From Cellvibrionales bacterium UBA4495 (GTDB taxonomy: Bacteria; Pseudomonadota; Gammaproteobacteria; Pseudomonadales; Porticoccaceae): a stretch of DNA of 42,497 nucleotides. The notes under the pieces were generated by a model, which searched no databases, was not told the DNA's origin, and saw only the letters and a program-made list of their open reading frames with translations. Positions 7,898-15,863 of this stretch are shown one piece after another. The DNA lies in the NCBI GenBank assembly GCA_002388905.1, contig DGNJ01000032.1:22015-64511 (forward strand), read 5' to 3'. How positions within the stretch are numbered: the first letter of the stretch is position 1; the number at the start of each line of letters is the position of its first letter. The translations under genes were made by a program, and so were the position numbers.

Positions 7898-9532
7898 ATG
7901 GCATCGCATGAAATGACACTGCCGCAAGTGTTGAGCCGCGCTGTCGAGCGCAGCCCGGACACGGAGGCCCTGGTATTCCCCAACACCCGAATCACCTACC
8001 GCCAGCTGTCCGACCGGGTCCGGGCAACAGCGCGCTCGATGCTGGGCATGGGCATCAAGCCGGGGGATACGGTGGGCGTACTGATGCCAAACTGTGTCGA
8101 ACACGTCACTGTCTTTTTCGCATCCGCCACCATCGGCGCCCTTTTCGTGCCCATCAACAACCGGTTCCGGGCCCGGGAGTTGCGCCACGTTATCGCGGAC
8201 TCCGGCATGAAAGCCCTGTTTACCAATAACATCGTTGCCGAACACGTGGATTACACCGAGCGCCTCAACGAGGCGCTCCCGGAACTGGCCGGCGCCGAAG
8301 TTGGCGAAACGCCGGGCGCCGCGGCTGCCCCGAAACTGGAAAATATCGTTCTGTTGGGCGATGACCGGGCCGGCGGCATGATTACCGAAGCCGGCTTCGA
8401 CAGCTTCGGCGATTCTGTCAGCGACGATGACCTGGAACGGGCCCGGGAGGCGGTAACCCCGGCGCTCAAGCTCCAGATGCTGTATACCTCGGGCACAACC
8501 TCCATGCCCAAGGGCTGCCCGGTAAGCCACAACCAACTCACCAAAATCAGCCAGGAAGTGGCCGACCACCTGGGTCTGGTGCCGGGAGACAGGGTGTGGA
8601 ATGCCCTGCCCATGTTCCATGCCAGCAGCACCCTGCCCATGCTCGCCTCTTTCCACACCACATCGACCTTTGTGTCCCAACTGCACTTCACTGCCGACCA
8701 GACGTTGCAACAGCTGGTCGATGAAGATATCACTTTCGCGTGGCCCGCCTACGACCTGATCTGGCAGCAGATATTGACCCATCCCGACTTTGATGCGAGC
8801 AAACTGCAAAAAATTCGCGGGCTGCTGATGGTTGGGCCGCCGGATACCCTGAAGCGGATGGAATCGATCCTGCCCAATGCCAAGATCCTCAACTGCTACG
8901 GGATCACCGAGTGCACCGGCATCCCGGTCATGTGCCACCACGAGCAGGAACAGTCAGTGCGCATCGGCACCAGCGGCCTGCCGCTGGGCGACATGGCAGC
9001 CCAGATAAGGGATCCGGAAACCGGGAAGGAACTGCCTACGGGGGAGCGCGGAGCGCTCTGGCTGCACGGCGAATACGTGATCGAGGGCTACTGGAATGCG
9101 CCGGAAAAAACCGCCGAGGCCTTTGACGAAAACCACTGGTTCAACACCGGCGACCTGGGGTCCATCGACAAGGACGGCTATATCCACTTTCACGGCCGCA
9201 TCAAGGACACCCTCAAGGTCGGTGGCGAAAATGTCGCCGCCGTGGAAATCGAGGACTACCTCAGTTCCCATCCCGCCGTGAAGGTGGCCCAGGTGGTGGG
9301 CGTTCCCGACCCCAAGCTCGTCGAGGTCCCCGCCGCATTCATCGAGCTCAAGCAGGGCGAGAGTGTCACGGAAGAGGAACTGATCGATTTCTGCAAGGGT
9401 GAGATTTCCTCCTTCAAGGTCCCGCGACTGGTCCGGTTCGTGACCGAGTGGCCCATGTCCGCCACCAAGATTCGCAAAGTGGACCTGCGGGCCCGGCTTC
9501 TCGAGGAACTGGGGCTCGACAAGGACGACTGA
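7898..9532 (+). CDS. Acyl-CoA synthetase / AMP-dependent ligase (544 aa)
   Basis: Activates a carboxylic acid to its CoA thioester through an acyl-adenylate. ANL-family motifs are clear: the phosphate loop YTSGTTSMPKG at about residue 195, YGITECTG near 335, the GDLGSIDKDGYIHFHGR hinge region near 420, LKVGGENVAAVEIE, and the C-terminal lysine motif PMSATKIRK. The N-terminus is complete and GGAGG precedes the ATG. The acid substrate cannot be told from sequence; the related synthetase at 18446 shares the motif layout, so the island has two activating enzymes. It may be co-transcribed with the hydrolase that starts 94 bp downstream. Confidence 0.94.
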   Translation: MASHEMTLPQVLSRAVERSPDTEALVFPNTRITYRQLSDRVRATARSMLGMGIKPGDTVGVLMPNCVEHVTVFFASATIGALFVPINNRFRARELRHVIADSGMKALFTNNIVAEHVDYTERLNEALPELAGAEVGETPGAAAAPKLENIVLLGDDRAGGMITEAGFDSFGDSVSDDDLERAREAVTPALKLQMLYTSGTTSMPKGCPVSHNQLTKISQEVADHLGLVPGDRVWNALPMFHASSTLPMLASFHTTSTFVSQLHFTADQTLQQLVDEDITFAWPAYDLIWQQILTHPDFDASKLQKIRGLLMVGPPDTLKRMESILPNAKILNCYGITECTGIPVMCHHEQEQSVRIGTSGLPLGDMAAQIRDPETGKELPTGERGALWLHGEYVIEGYWNAPEKTAEAFDENHWFNTGDLGSIDKDGYIHFHGRIKDTLKVGGENVAAVEIEDYLSSHPAVKVAQVVGVPDPKLVEVPAAFIELKQGESVTEEELIDFCKGEISSFKVPRLVRFVTEWPMSATKIRKVDLRARLLEELGLDKDD

Positions 9533-9626
9533 AGGAAAGGGGCGGCAGCACGCGCCGCAGCGAGCGCTGTTCGACGCCTCCCTTTTCCCGGCAACTGATA
9601 TCTTCCCGGCAACAGAAAATCCCGAT

Positions 9627-10478
9627 ATGCCCGAAATACTGGAAACCCGTCTGTACCGGGGCCATGGCAATGTCCGCATCGCCGCGACCGTCGCCGGCAA
9701 TCCGTCGAACCCCGCCGTTTTGCTGATTCATGGCGGCGGCCAGACCCGGCATGCCTGGAATGGAACCGTGCGACACCTGTCCGGGCGAGGCTACTACGTG
9801 ACGGCCATGGACCTGCGCGGCCACGGCGATAGCGACTGGGCACCGGATGGCGATTACAGCCTGGCTGCCCAGACCGGGGATGTCCGGGCCCTGCTGGCGG
9901 AAATGCCCTCACCGGCCACCGTGATCGGCGCGTCCCTGGGTGGCCTGATCGCCCTGGTCACCCTTGGCGAGTCGCCGGATACGCCCGCCGAGGCCCTGAT
10001 CCTGGTTGATGTGGCACCCCGGGTCGACCCCGAGGGGGAGGCCAGGATCGTCAATTTCATGCAGGCCCACCCGGACGGTTTTGCCAGTGTCGAGGAGGCC
10101 GCCGAGGCCGTTTCACGATATAACCCCAATCGTCCGAAGCCCAGGGACAATTCCGGGCTTGAGCGCAACCTTCGCAAGATCGGCAACCGCTACTACTGGC
10201 ACTGGGACCCGAAACTGTTCGACACCCTGGATGCCCGGGCAAAGGACGCGGCGCGTTTCGATGAAGCGGCCCGCCACATCCGGGTGCCCACCCTGCTGGT
10301 GCGGGGCAGCCGCAGTGACCTGGTTCCGGAGGAGAGCGTCAGGCACTTCCTGGACGTGATTCCCGACGCCCGCTACGTGGACGTCCAGGACGCCGGCCAC
10401 ATGGTAGTGGGCGACCGCAACGACGCCTTCCGGGCCGCCCTCATCGAATTTCTGGAAGCTCGTCGCGAGACTCGATGA
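9627..10478 (+). CDS. Alpha/beta hydrolase (283 aa)
   Basis: A serine hydrolase of the alpha/beta fold. The oxyanion-hole segment HGGGQTRHAW is near residue 35, the nucleophile elbow GASLGG has the serine at about S103, an acid candidate is in LVRGSRSDLVPEE, and the catalytic histidine is in DAGHMVVGDRND near the C-terminus. No signal peptide, so it is cytoplasmic. Possible roles are hydrolysis of an ester, lactone, enol-lactone or C-C bond in the pathway; the substrate is not identifiable. The ribosome site before the ATG is weak. Its last 38 bases overlap the 3' end of the oppositely oriented TetR gene. Confidence 0.87.
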   Translation: MPEILETRLYRGHGNVRIAATVAGNPSNPAVLLIHGGGQTRHAWNGTVRHLSGRGYYVTAMDLRGHGDSDWAPDGDYSLAAQTGDVRALLAEMPSPATVIGASLGGLIALVTLGESPDTPAEALILVDVAPRVDPEGEARIVNFMQAHPDGFASVEEAAEAVSRYNPNRPKPRDNSGLERNLRKIGNRYYWHWDPKLFDTLDARAKDAARFDEAARHIRVPTLLVRGSRSDLVPEESVRHFLDVIPDARYVDVQDAGHMVVGDRNDAFRAALIEFLEARRETR

Positions 10479-11052
10479 TCGCCGAGACCGCGGGCAGCGA
10501 GCCCTCGAGCCCGGACACCGCCAGCTGTTTGAAGATATCCGCCATGGTTTCCGGGGAATGGGGGAAATCACTGTGCACCCACCAGATCAGCAAGCCCATC
10601 AGGGCGCTGACCAGGTACTGGACCACCGGTTCGACGCTGTCGAGACGCTGGCTGCCGGATTGCTGCCTGAGCCAGCTGCGGGTTCGCACCACCAGCATAT
10701 TGCGCATGTGAATGGATGCGACTGTATTGCTCTCCATGGTCAGGAATGCCCGGGACATCCCCGGATGCCGGCTGGCTCCCTGGAACAGGACCCGGGCAAA
10801 ATCGGGGTAGGCGGAATCCCCCTCCCCTATTTCGAACATATCGTCGGACGAGGTGATGCCGATATCCTGCAAACCGCTGAGCAAGAGGTCGTCCTTGTCC
10901 CGGAAATGGGCATAAAAACTGGACCTGGCGACACTGGCCCGGTCGATCAGCTCGGCGACGGTGATCGATTCGTAGGACTTTTCGTGCACCAGCTCGTAGA
11001 GCGCGTTCCGCAGCGCCCCCCGCGTCTTGTCAACCCGGCGATCCACTTTCAT
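10441..11052 (-). CDS. TetR/AcrR-family transcriptional regulator (203 aa)
   Basis: The N-terminal 60 residues hold the TetR helix-turn-helix: TRGALRNALYELVHEKSYESITVAELIDRASVARSSFYAHF contains the expected recognition helix ending in YxHF, followed by RDKDDLLL. The C-terminal part is the variable ligand-binding helical domain. Members bind palindromic operators as dimers and are released by a ligand, often an acyl-CoA in fatty-acid clusters. It is divergent from the acyl-CoA dehydrogenase operon at 11327, and the best palindrome of the window (11119) lies between them, about 70 bp upstream of this gene. It is therefore a candidate local repressor and autoregulator. The start lacks a strong ribosome site. 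Confidence 0.9.
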   Translation of the reverse strand: MKVDRRVDKTRGALRNALYELVHEKSYESITVAELIDRASVARSSFYAHFRDKDDLLLSGLQDIGITSSDDMFEIGEGDSAYPDFARVLFQGASRHPGMSRAFLTMESNTVASIHMRNMLVVRTRSWLRQQSGSQRLDSVEPVVQYLVSALMGLLIWWVHSDFPHSPETMADIFKQLAVSGLEGSLPAVSAIIESRDELPEIR

Positions 11053-11118
11053 CGATTTGTCTGCAACCGCTGTAAACAGGCTCTATTATGCCCCTCAATT
11101 TTCGGCAGGAAAAATCGA

Positions 11119-11133
11119 CTATCTTTTAGATAG
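11119..11133. promoter_or_regulatory. Palindromic operator-like box CTATC-N5-GATAG
   Basis: CTATCTTTTAGATAG is a perfect inverted repeat of CTATC with one more spacer base than the 14-bp copies elsewhere. It lies between the TetR gene (start 11052) and the acyl-CoA dehydrogenase operon (start 11327). A leader of about 190 bp follows before the dehydrogenase start and includes a small hairpin (CGGATT / AATCCG, 11264-11280). Confidence 0.65.
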
Positions 11134-11326
11134 CCGAACCCTGTGGCGTCGCCGCCCTATTCATGTAAAATATATTTTTTATTCGCCGCACCGCGTGGCC
11201 GGCTCAAGGCCGTCCGACGAAAGAGAGGTGCAATCACATTGCCAACGGGTAAGACTCATTGCCGGATTGGGTTAATCCGGCGTCGGAACCCCGGATTCAA
11301 ACCATCGACAAGCCCGAGATGAGACT

Positions 11327-12490
11327 ATGGACTTTCAACTGACCGAAGAACAGCAGGCCTTCCGCGACGTGGTACGTCGCTGGGTCGACGCCGAAGCCCC
11401 CAAGGACTGGATGCGAGAGTTGGAGAAGGATGAGGAAAACTACCCGTTCGCACTCTGGGACAAGCTCAAGAAAGAAGGCTTTTTCGGCATCGGCATCGAT
11501 GAGGAATACGGCGGACTGGGCGGCGATATCATCATGCAGATGATCTTTGCCCGGGAATTCGCCCGCACCGCCGGCGGCCTGCTCTGGACCTGGGGCCTCA
11601 CATCCTTTGCCGGCGCCAAATCCGTAGGCCTGTACGGCACCGAAGAGCAGAAGCAGCGCTGGCTGGCGCCCATGGCCGCGGGCGACCTGCGGGTTTCCAT
11701 CGGCATGACCGAGCCGGACGGCGGCACCGATGTGCTGGGGGCCATGAAAACCTTCGCCAAGAAAGTGGAAGGCGGCTGGGTGATCAACGGGGCGAAAATG
11801 TGGTGTACCGCCGCCAAGGTGGCGGACCGCATACTGCTGCTGGCCCGCTCGGAAAAGAATGTCGAGAAAAAGCACCACGGCCTGACCCTGTTTTTCCTCG
11901 ACGCCAAGTCCGAGGGTGTCAGCGCCAGCCTCCTCCCCAAACTGGGCATGCGCGCCATGGGTTCCTGCTCCGTGACTCTCGATGACGTCTTCGTCCCGGA
12001 CGAGGATGTGCTGGGCGAGCCCGGCAAGGCCTGGTACATGCTGTTGCCCACCCTCAACAACGAACGCATCATGGTGGCCGCCCAGTGCCTCGGCGCCATC
12101 GACGGTGTCCTCGAAGACGCCGTGCAGTACATGAAAGAACGCAAGGCCTTCGGCAAACCCATTGGCCAATTCCAGGCACTGCAACACTACGTGGCGGATA
12201 TCGCCACCTGGCAACAAACCACCGAGCTACTGCTTTATTATGTATCCTGGTTGCAATCGCGCGGCGAGGAGTGCGGTGTCCAGGCCAACATGCTGAAAAT
12301 GGTGGCCACGGAAAATGCCGTCAAAGCCGCCGACCTGGGCATCCAGATACTCGGCGGCATGGGTTACTCGGCGGAAACCGACATGCAGCGCTACTGGCGG
12401 GATCACCGCATCCTGCGCATGACCCCCATCTCCAACGAGATGGTGCGCAACTCCATCGCCGAGAGCCTGGGGCTGCCTCGCTCCTTCTGA
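11327..12490 (+). CDS. Acyl-CoA dehydrogenase (387 aa)
   Basis: A second FAD-dependent acyl-CoA dehydrogenase. Marks include MTEPDGGTDVLG, NGAKMWCTAAKVAD, ERKAFGKPIGQFQ, and QILGGMGYSAETDMQRYWRDHRI. The C-terminal glutamate of medium-chain enzymes is absent (RMTPISNEM), but a glutamate is at about E246 in LNNERIMVAA, the position used by isovaleryl- and long-chain types. It differs strongly from the copy at 2907, so it likely acts on another intermediate. It leads an operon with two hotdog hydratase subunits and a VOC protein, placing dehydrogenation directly before hydration of the same intermediate. The ribosome site is weak. Confidence 0.93.
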   Translation: MDFQLTEEQQAFRDVVRRWVDAEAPKDWMRELEKDEENYPFALWDKLKKEGFFGIGIDEEYGGLGGDIIMQMIFAREFARTAGGLLWTWGLTSFAGAKSVGLYGTEEQKQRWLAPMAAGDLRVSIGMTEPDGGTDVLGAMKTFAKKVEGGWVINGAKMWCTAAKVADRILLLARSEKNVEKKHHGLTLFFLDAKSEGVSASLLPKLGMRAMGSCSVTLDDVFVPDEDVLGEPGKAWYMLLPTLNNERIMVAAQCLGAIDGVLEDAVQYMKERKAFGKPIGQFQALQHYVADIATWQQTTELLLYYVSWLQSRGEECGVQANMLKMVATENAVKAADLGIQILGGMGYSAETDMQRYWRDHRILRMTPISNEMVRNSIAESLGLPRSF

Positions 12491-12539
12491 GTGAGCCAGG
12501 CGCCCGTTCATTCCATTTAGACGCCAAGGAGTAACATTT

Positions 12540-12983
12540 ATGGAACTACCACCGCCCCCGGACGTCGCGGGCACCTCCCTGTCGGGCTCCGAGCCCTACA
12601 CAATCTCCAGTGAGGAGAACCGCGCGCTCTGTGAATCGGTCAACACTCAGCCGGCCGAGGACGGCAGCGCCCACCCCATCTACTACTATATTGCCACCCA
12701 GGTGGGCATGGGCCAGACCGTGGCGGGTTTGTGCGAAATTTGCGACTTCGACGTGGAAGTCGGCCCCATGATGGCCAGCAGCCAGGTGGATTTCCAGCAG
12801 CCCCTGAAGACCGGGCAACCCTACCTGGTGGAAGGGGAGATCGTCGATATCGTGCGCAAAAAGAGCCGCAAGCTGGGCGTCATGGATATTGTCACCTATG
12901 AACTGCGGCTGACACTGCCGGACAAAACACCGGTATTGTCCACCACCAATGCATGGGTACTGCCCAGGAGAGAATTGACATGA
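12540..12983 (+). CDS. MaoC-type hotdog protein, likely non-catalytic hydratase subunit (147 aa)
   Basis: A hotdog-fold protein resembling the N-terminal half of double-hotdog MaoC dehydratases and small subunits such as ChsH1. Visible features are the YYYIATQVGMGQTVAGL helix, the GPMMASSQVDFQQPLKTGQPY strand region, and IVRKKSRKLGVMDIVTYELRL. The Asp/His hydratase motif is missing, so it is probably a structural or substrate-shaping partner of the next protein. The genes overlap by four bases (ATGA), a sign of translational coupling and equal production. AGGAG precedes its ATG. Function as half of a heteromeric enoyl-CoA hydratase is inferred from family knowledge. Confidence 0.8.
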   Translation: MELPPPPDVAGTSLSGSEPYTISSEENRALCESVNTQPAEDGSAHPIYYYIATQVGMGQTVAGLCEICDFDVEVGPMMASSQVDFQQPLKTGQPYLVEGEIVDIVRKKSRKLGVMDIVTYELRLTLPDKTPVLSTTNAWVLPRRELT

Positions 12984-13396
12984 AACCGACGGTAGGCGAT
13001 ACCCTCACCCCCTTCCGGATCGAATCCGTGAGCCCGGACGCCATGAAGGACTGGGCAAAATTCCTGCACGACCCCAACCCCATCCACCTGGACGTGGAAG
13101 TGGTCAAGGCCAAGGGGCTGGGCGACAAGCGGATCAACCAGGGCCCAGCCAACGTGGCCTATATTATGAATATGCTGATGAACGCGTTTCCCGGCGGTCA
13201 GATCGTAGCCATGGAATCCCGTTTCGTGGACAATGTCTGGGAAGACGATACAGTGGAAACGCTGGGCAAGATTACCGATGTCGAAGACACCGGCGATTAC
13301 TGGCGGGTCACCTGCGAGACGGGCCTTAAGGCCGAGGGACGGGATTTCGTCATCACCGGCAAGGCCGTGGTCCAAGCACCCAAAAACGGCAATTGA
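12980..13396 (+). CDS. MaoC-type (R)-specific enoyl-CoA hydratase, catalytic subunit (138 aa)
   Basis: A hotdog protein carrying the hydratase-2 motif: DPNPIHLD with the catalytic pair at about D31 and H36, followed by the GPANVAYIMNMLM helix. It should add water to an alpha,beta-unsaturated acyl-CoA. The start is the ATG at 12980, overlapping the previous stop codon as ATGA and preceded by AGGAGA; an upstream in-frame start at 12953 would lie inside the previous gene. Together with the preceding subunit it forms a split hydratase like ChsH1-ChsH2 of mycobacterial steroid side-chain degradation. It follows the acyl-CoA dehydrogenase gene, as such pairs usually do. Confidence 0.88.
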   Translation: MKPTVGDTLTPFRIESVSPDAMKDWAKFLHDPNPIHLDVEVVKAKGLGDKRINQGPANVAYIMNMLMNAFPGGQIVAMESRFVDNVWEDDTVETLGKITDVEDTGDYWRVTCETGLKAEGRDFVITGKAVVQAPKNGN

Positions 13397-13469
13397 TCGA
13401 GGCCGTCGGCGGTCGCAGGACCGTTTACACCCACTGAAAATACCGAGCACTTAATCGAGGAGTGAAATT

Positions 13470-13982
13470 ATGCCAAGCGGACCTTTTACCCACGTCGCCA
13501 TGGTCGTCAAGGACCTGGAAAAAGCCACCGAGGACTGGACAGCCATCCTGGAAGTCCTGGACCCCGCCCAACTGCAGGACCCCATCGTCAAGTACGACGA
13601 GTTCTCCAGCGGCGAGGACGCCGGCATGCGCTGGGTGACTTTCGTGAATCATCACGGCGCCGAAATCCAGCTTATTGAGCCTTCCCCGGGCACCCCCATG
13701 GGCGATCGCCTGGAAAAAGTGGGCGAGCATGTCCACCACCTGTGCTTCACCACGCCGGATGTGCCCGGCGCCCTGAAGAAGCTCGAGGAAAAGGGCGTCA
13801 AGCTCATGAGCGGCGGCCAGGTCTTCAACGATCCCGATATGACCTGGCAACGGTGGGGCTGGGTCTCCCACAAGAGCACCCACGGCTGCCTCATTGAAGT
13901 GGCTTCCCCCTACCAGAGCAAAAAGGACGGCAAGTGGCACTCCGCGGAGACCAACGACCACTCCGGGGCCAAGGCAGGCTGA
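13470..13982 (+). CDS. VOC-family protein (glyoxalase / methylmalonyl-CoA epimerase-like, 170 aa)
   Basis: A vicinal oxygen chelate protein with two beta-alpha-beta-beta-beta modules. Likely metal ligands are H8 (FTHVAMVV), a glutamate in IQLIEPSPG, a histidine in HVHHLCF at the start of the second module, and a glutamate near the end (CLIEVASPY). The layout is closest to methylmalonyl-CoA epimerase and glyoxalase I, but substrate cannot be assigned. GGAG precedes the ATG. It closes the dehydrogenase-hydratase operon and is followed by a strong terminator. An epimerase would suit a pathway that yields branched or methyl-substituted CoA intermediates and that also has a biotin carboxylase. Confidence 0.85.
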   Translation: MPSGPFTHVAMVVKDLEKATEDWTAILEVLDPAQLQDPIVKYDEFSSGEDAGMRWVTFVNHHGAEIQLIEPSPGTPMGDRLEKVGEHVHHLCFTTPDVPGALKKLEEKGVKLMSGGQVFNDPDMTWQRWGWVSHKSTHGCLIEVASPYQSKKDGKWHSAETNDHSGAKAG

Positions 13983-14026
13983 CAAAACGGCCGTGGCCTG
14001 CCACGGCTTGTCTCGCCAGTATACGG

Positions 14027-14057
14027 AAGGGCCCTCGACGGGCCCTTTTGTTTTTTC
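14027..14057 (+). terminator. Intrinsic terminator of the dehydrogenase-hydratase operon
   Basis: AAGGGCCC (14027-14034), loop TCGAC, GGGCCCTT (14040-14047), then TTGTTTTTT. This is a perfect eight-base stem with a T-rich tail, 45 bp after the VOC gene stop. Confidence 0.9.
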
Positions 14058-14141
14058 GATACCTGACTGACTAATTATCGACCCTACAAGCAAGCCGGGG
14101 AAATACGAATCCGGCACCAAACAACTTTCCAGGAGCCAGTC

Positions 14142-14900
14142 ATGACCGCAAAAGTACGAGACAAAGTCGTCCTGATTACCGGCACAGGTGGCGGCATGGG
14201 CCGGGCCGCCGCCCTGCGTTTCGCCGCCGAGGGAGCGAAGGTCGTCGGTTGCGACCTCAAAGAAGACGGGAACCGGGAAACCCGGCGCCTGGTGCGCGAA
14301 GCCGGGGGCACCATCCATACCATGGAGCCGGTGGACCTTGGCGATCCCGAACAGGCGGAAACCTGGGTGAGGGAGGCGGCCGGCGTGCATGGCCGTATCG
14401 ATATCCTTTACAACAACGCCTCCGCCTGTCGCTTCGCACCTATCGGGGAGTTTCCGCTGGAAGACTGGCATTTCACCATCCGCAACGAACTGGACCTGGT
14501 TTTCTATACCACCCGCCATGCCTGGCCCTACCTTAAGGAGAGCAAGGGGCTGATCATCAATATCGGCTCCACGGCGGGCCTCAACGGCTCCGGACCCGGC
14601 GGCGCCGCCCATGCGGCCACCAAGGGAGCGATTATCGCCCTGACCAGGCAACTGGCCAGCGAGGGCGCGGCCGACGGTATCCGCGCGGTCTGTATCAGCC
14701 CGGGCTACGTCGACACCCCCGGCACCGCCGACTTCACCAGCAACCCGGAAGTGAAGGAAAAATTGCTGCAGGGCAATATGGTGACCCGTGCCGGCCGGCC
14801 GGAGGACATCGCCGGCACGGCGCTTTTCCTTGCCAGCGAGGATGCCACCTACATGACCGGCGCCAACGTGGTGGTGGACGGCGGCCGAACCGCCTGGTAG
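14142..14900 (+). CDS. Short-chain dehydrogenase/reductase with Tyr-to-His active site (252 aa)
   Basis: A classical SDR by length and fold: the cofactor motif TGTGGGMGR near residue 10, a DxxD-like NAD site (VGCDLKED), NNAS, the catalytic serine at about S143 in NIGSTAG, and PGYVDTPG. The catalytic Tyr-x3-Lys motif reads HAATK, with histidine at residue 157 where tyrosine is expected and lysine at 161. Some SDR subgroups have this change and may still act on alcohols or ketones, but activity is uncertain. It stands alone after a terminator and is convergent with the glutaminyl cyclase gene, with only five bases between them. The upstream CCAGGAG serves as ribosome site. Confidence 0.88.
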   Translation: MTAKVRDKVVLITGTGGGMGRAAALRFAAEGAKVVGCDLKEDGNRETRRLVREAGGTIHTMEPVDLGDPEQAETWVREAAGVHGRIDILYNNASACRFAPIGEFPLEDWHFTIRNELDLVFYTTRHAWPYLKESKGLIINIGSTAGLNGSGPGGAAHAATKGAIIALTRQLASEGAADGIRAVCISPGYVDTPGTADFTSNPEVKEKLLQGNMVTRAGRPEDIAGTALFLASEDATYMTGANVVVDGGRTAW

Positions 14901-14905
14901 CCGGC

Positions 14906-15700
14906 TCAGCGGGACGGCTGGTCCACCGACACCTCGAAAAGCCGGGGCCATAGCTTGCCGGTGACGAAAAGGCGCCCTGTCTGAGGATCCCGGGCGATAC
15001 CGTTGAGGGGCTGGTTCGGTGCCCGCCGGGCCCGGGGGTACAGGTGCCCGAGATCGATCCAGCCGAGAATATCGCCGCTGGCCGGCGAGATGCGGGCAAT
15101 GCGGTCGCTGCCCAGAATATTGGCCCAGATTTGGCCATTGACCCATTCCAGTTCATTGAGCCCACGAACACTCCGGCGACCATCGGTTACCCTGACTTCG
15201 CGAACCACCTCAAACGTATCGGGTGTCAAGAACCGCAGCACCGGGGTACCGTCGCTGAGGATCAGCCGTGTCCCATCATGGGTCAGGCCCCAGGCCTCGC
15301 CCGGATAGTCGAGCCGGGTCAAAAGCCGAAGATCTTCCGGGTCATAGACCAGCACCACTCCCGCCTTCCAGGTAAGCTGGTAGAGCCTGCCCCCGAGGAT
15401 TGCGATACCTTCCCCGAAAAGGTGGTCGTCAAGCGCCACCTGGCGCTGCACTTCACCCCTTTCGGGGTCGACGATTCGCAGCCTCGACCGACCGTAACGG
15501 CCGGTACTTTCGTAGAGCATCCCATCGTGAATCGCGAGCCCCTGGGTAAACGCCCGGGGATCATGGGGATAGGCGGCCAGAACCCGGGCCGTCGCCGTTT
15601 CCACGGCGCCATCCCGTGGCGCCGGCACGCAGGCAACCACCACACTGCCTGCAAAACCGAGTATCAAAACCCACACCGTAAACAGCCTGGCCGGCCACAC
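14906..15700 (-). CDS. Glutamine cyclotransferase-type lipoprotein (264 aa)
   Basis: Matches the plant/bacterial glutaminyl-peptide cyclotransferase family (five-bladed propeller), which converts N-terminal glutamine to pyroglutamate. Typical patterns are HDPRAFTQGLAI, YESTGRYGRSRLRI, FGEGIAILGGRLYQLTWKAG, LNELEWVNGQIWAN, LNGIARDPQTGRLFVTGKLWP. A signal peptide with VVAC gives a lipidated cysteine near residue 24, so it acts in the periplasm, anchored to a membrane. It is read toward the SDR gene and away from the phosphatase gene at 15864. A link to the catabolic genes is not obvious; it may be a neighbour by chance. Confidence 0.9.
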   Translation of the reverse strand: MWPARLFTVWVLILGFAGSVVVACVPAPRDGAVETATARVLAAYPHDPRAFTQGLAIHDGMLYESTGRYGRSRLRIVDPERGEVQRQVALDDHLFGEGIAILGGRLYQLTWKAGVVLVYDPEDLRLLTRLDYPGEAWGLTHDGTRLILSDGTPVLRFLTPDTFEVVREVRVTDGRRSVRGLNELEWVNGQIWANILGSDRIARISPASGDILGWIDLGHLYPRARRAPNQPLNGIARDPQTGRLFVTGKLWPRLFEVSVDQPSR

Positions 15701-15770
15701 TATCGGGGCGCTCCTGAATTAACAACGAGAATCGCCATTATCGGTTCACAAAGTGGCAACATAAAGCACA

Positions 15771-15802
15771 TATCTTATATAGTACCGACTATCCCCGATA
15801 AC
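15771..15802. promoter_or_regulatory. Degenerate copies of the CTATC box (weak)
   Basis: TATCTTATATAG (15771-15782) and CTATCCCCGATAA (15789-15801) both resemble the box but have shortened or altered spacers. They lie in the divergent region between the cyclotransferase gene (start 15700) and the phosphatase gene (start 15864). Confidence 0.35.
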
Positions 15803-15863
15803 GCCCCTGGCACTGCCCCGTACTTCACGGCTCTCCAGGGTGGACGGCAACAGGAACCAATGC

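Noticed and set aside
13425..15146. A 573-codon minus-strand frame across VOC and SDR genes
   Set aside because: It spans a clear terminator and two well-supported plus-strand genes and shows no domain.
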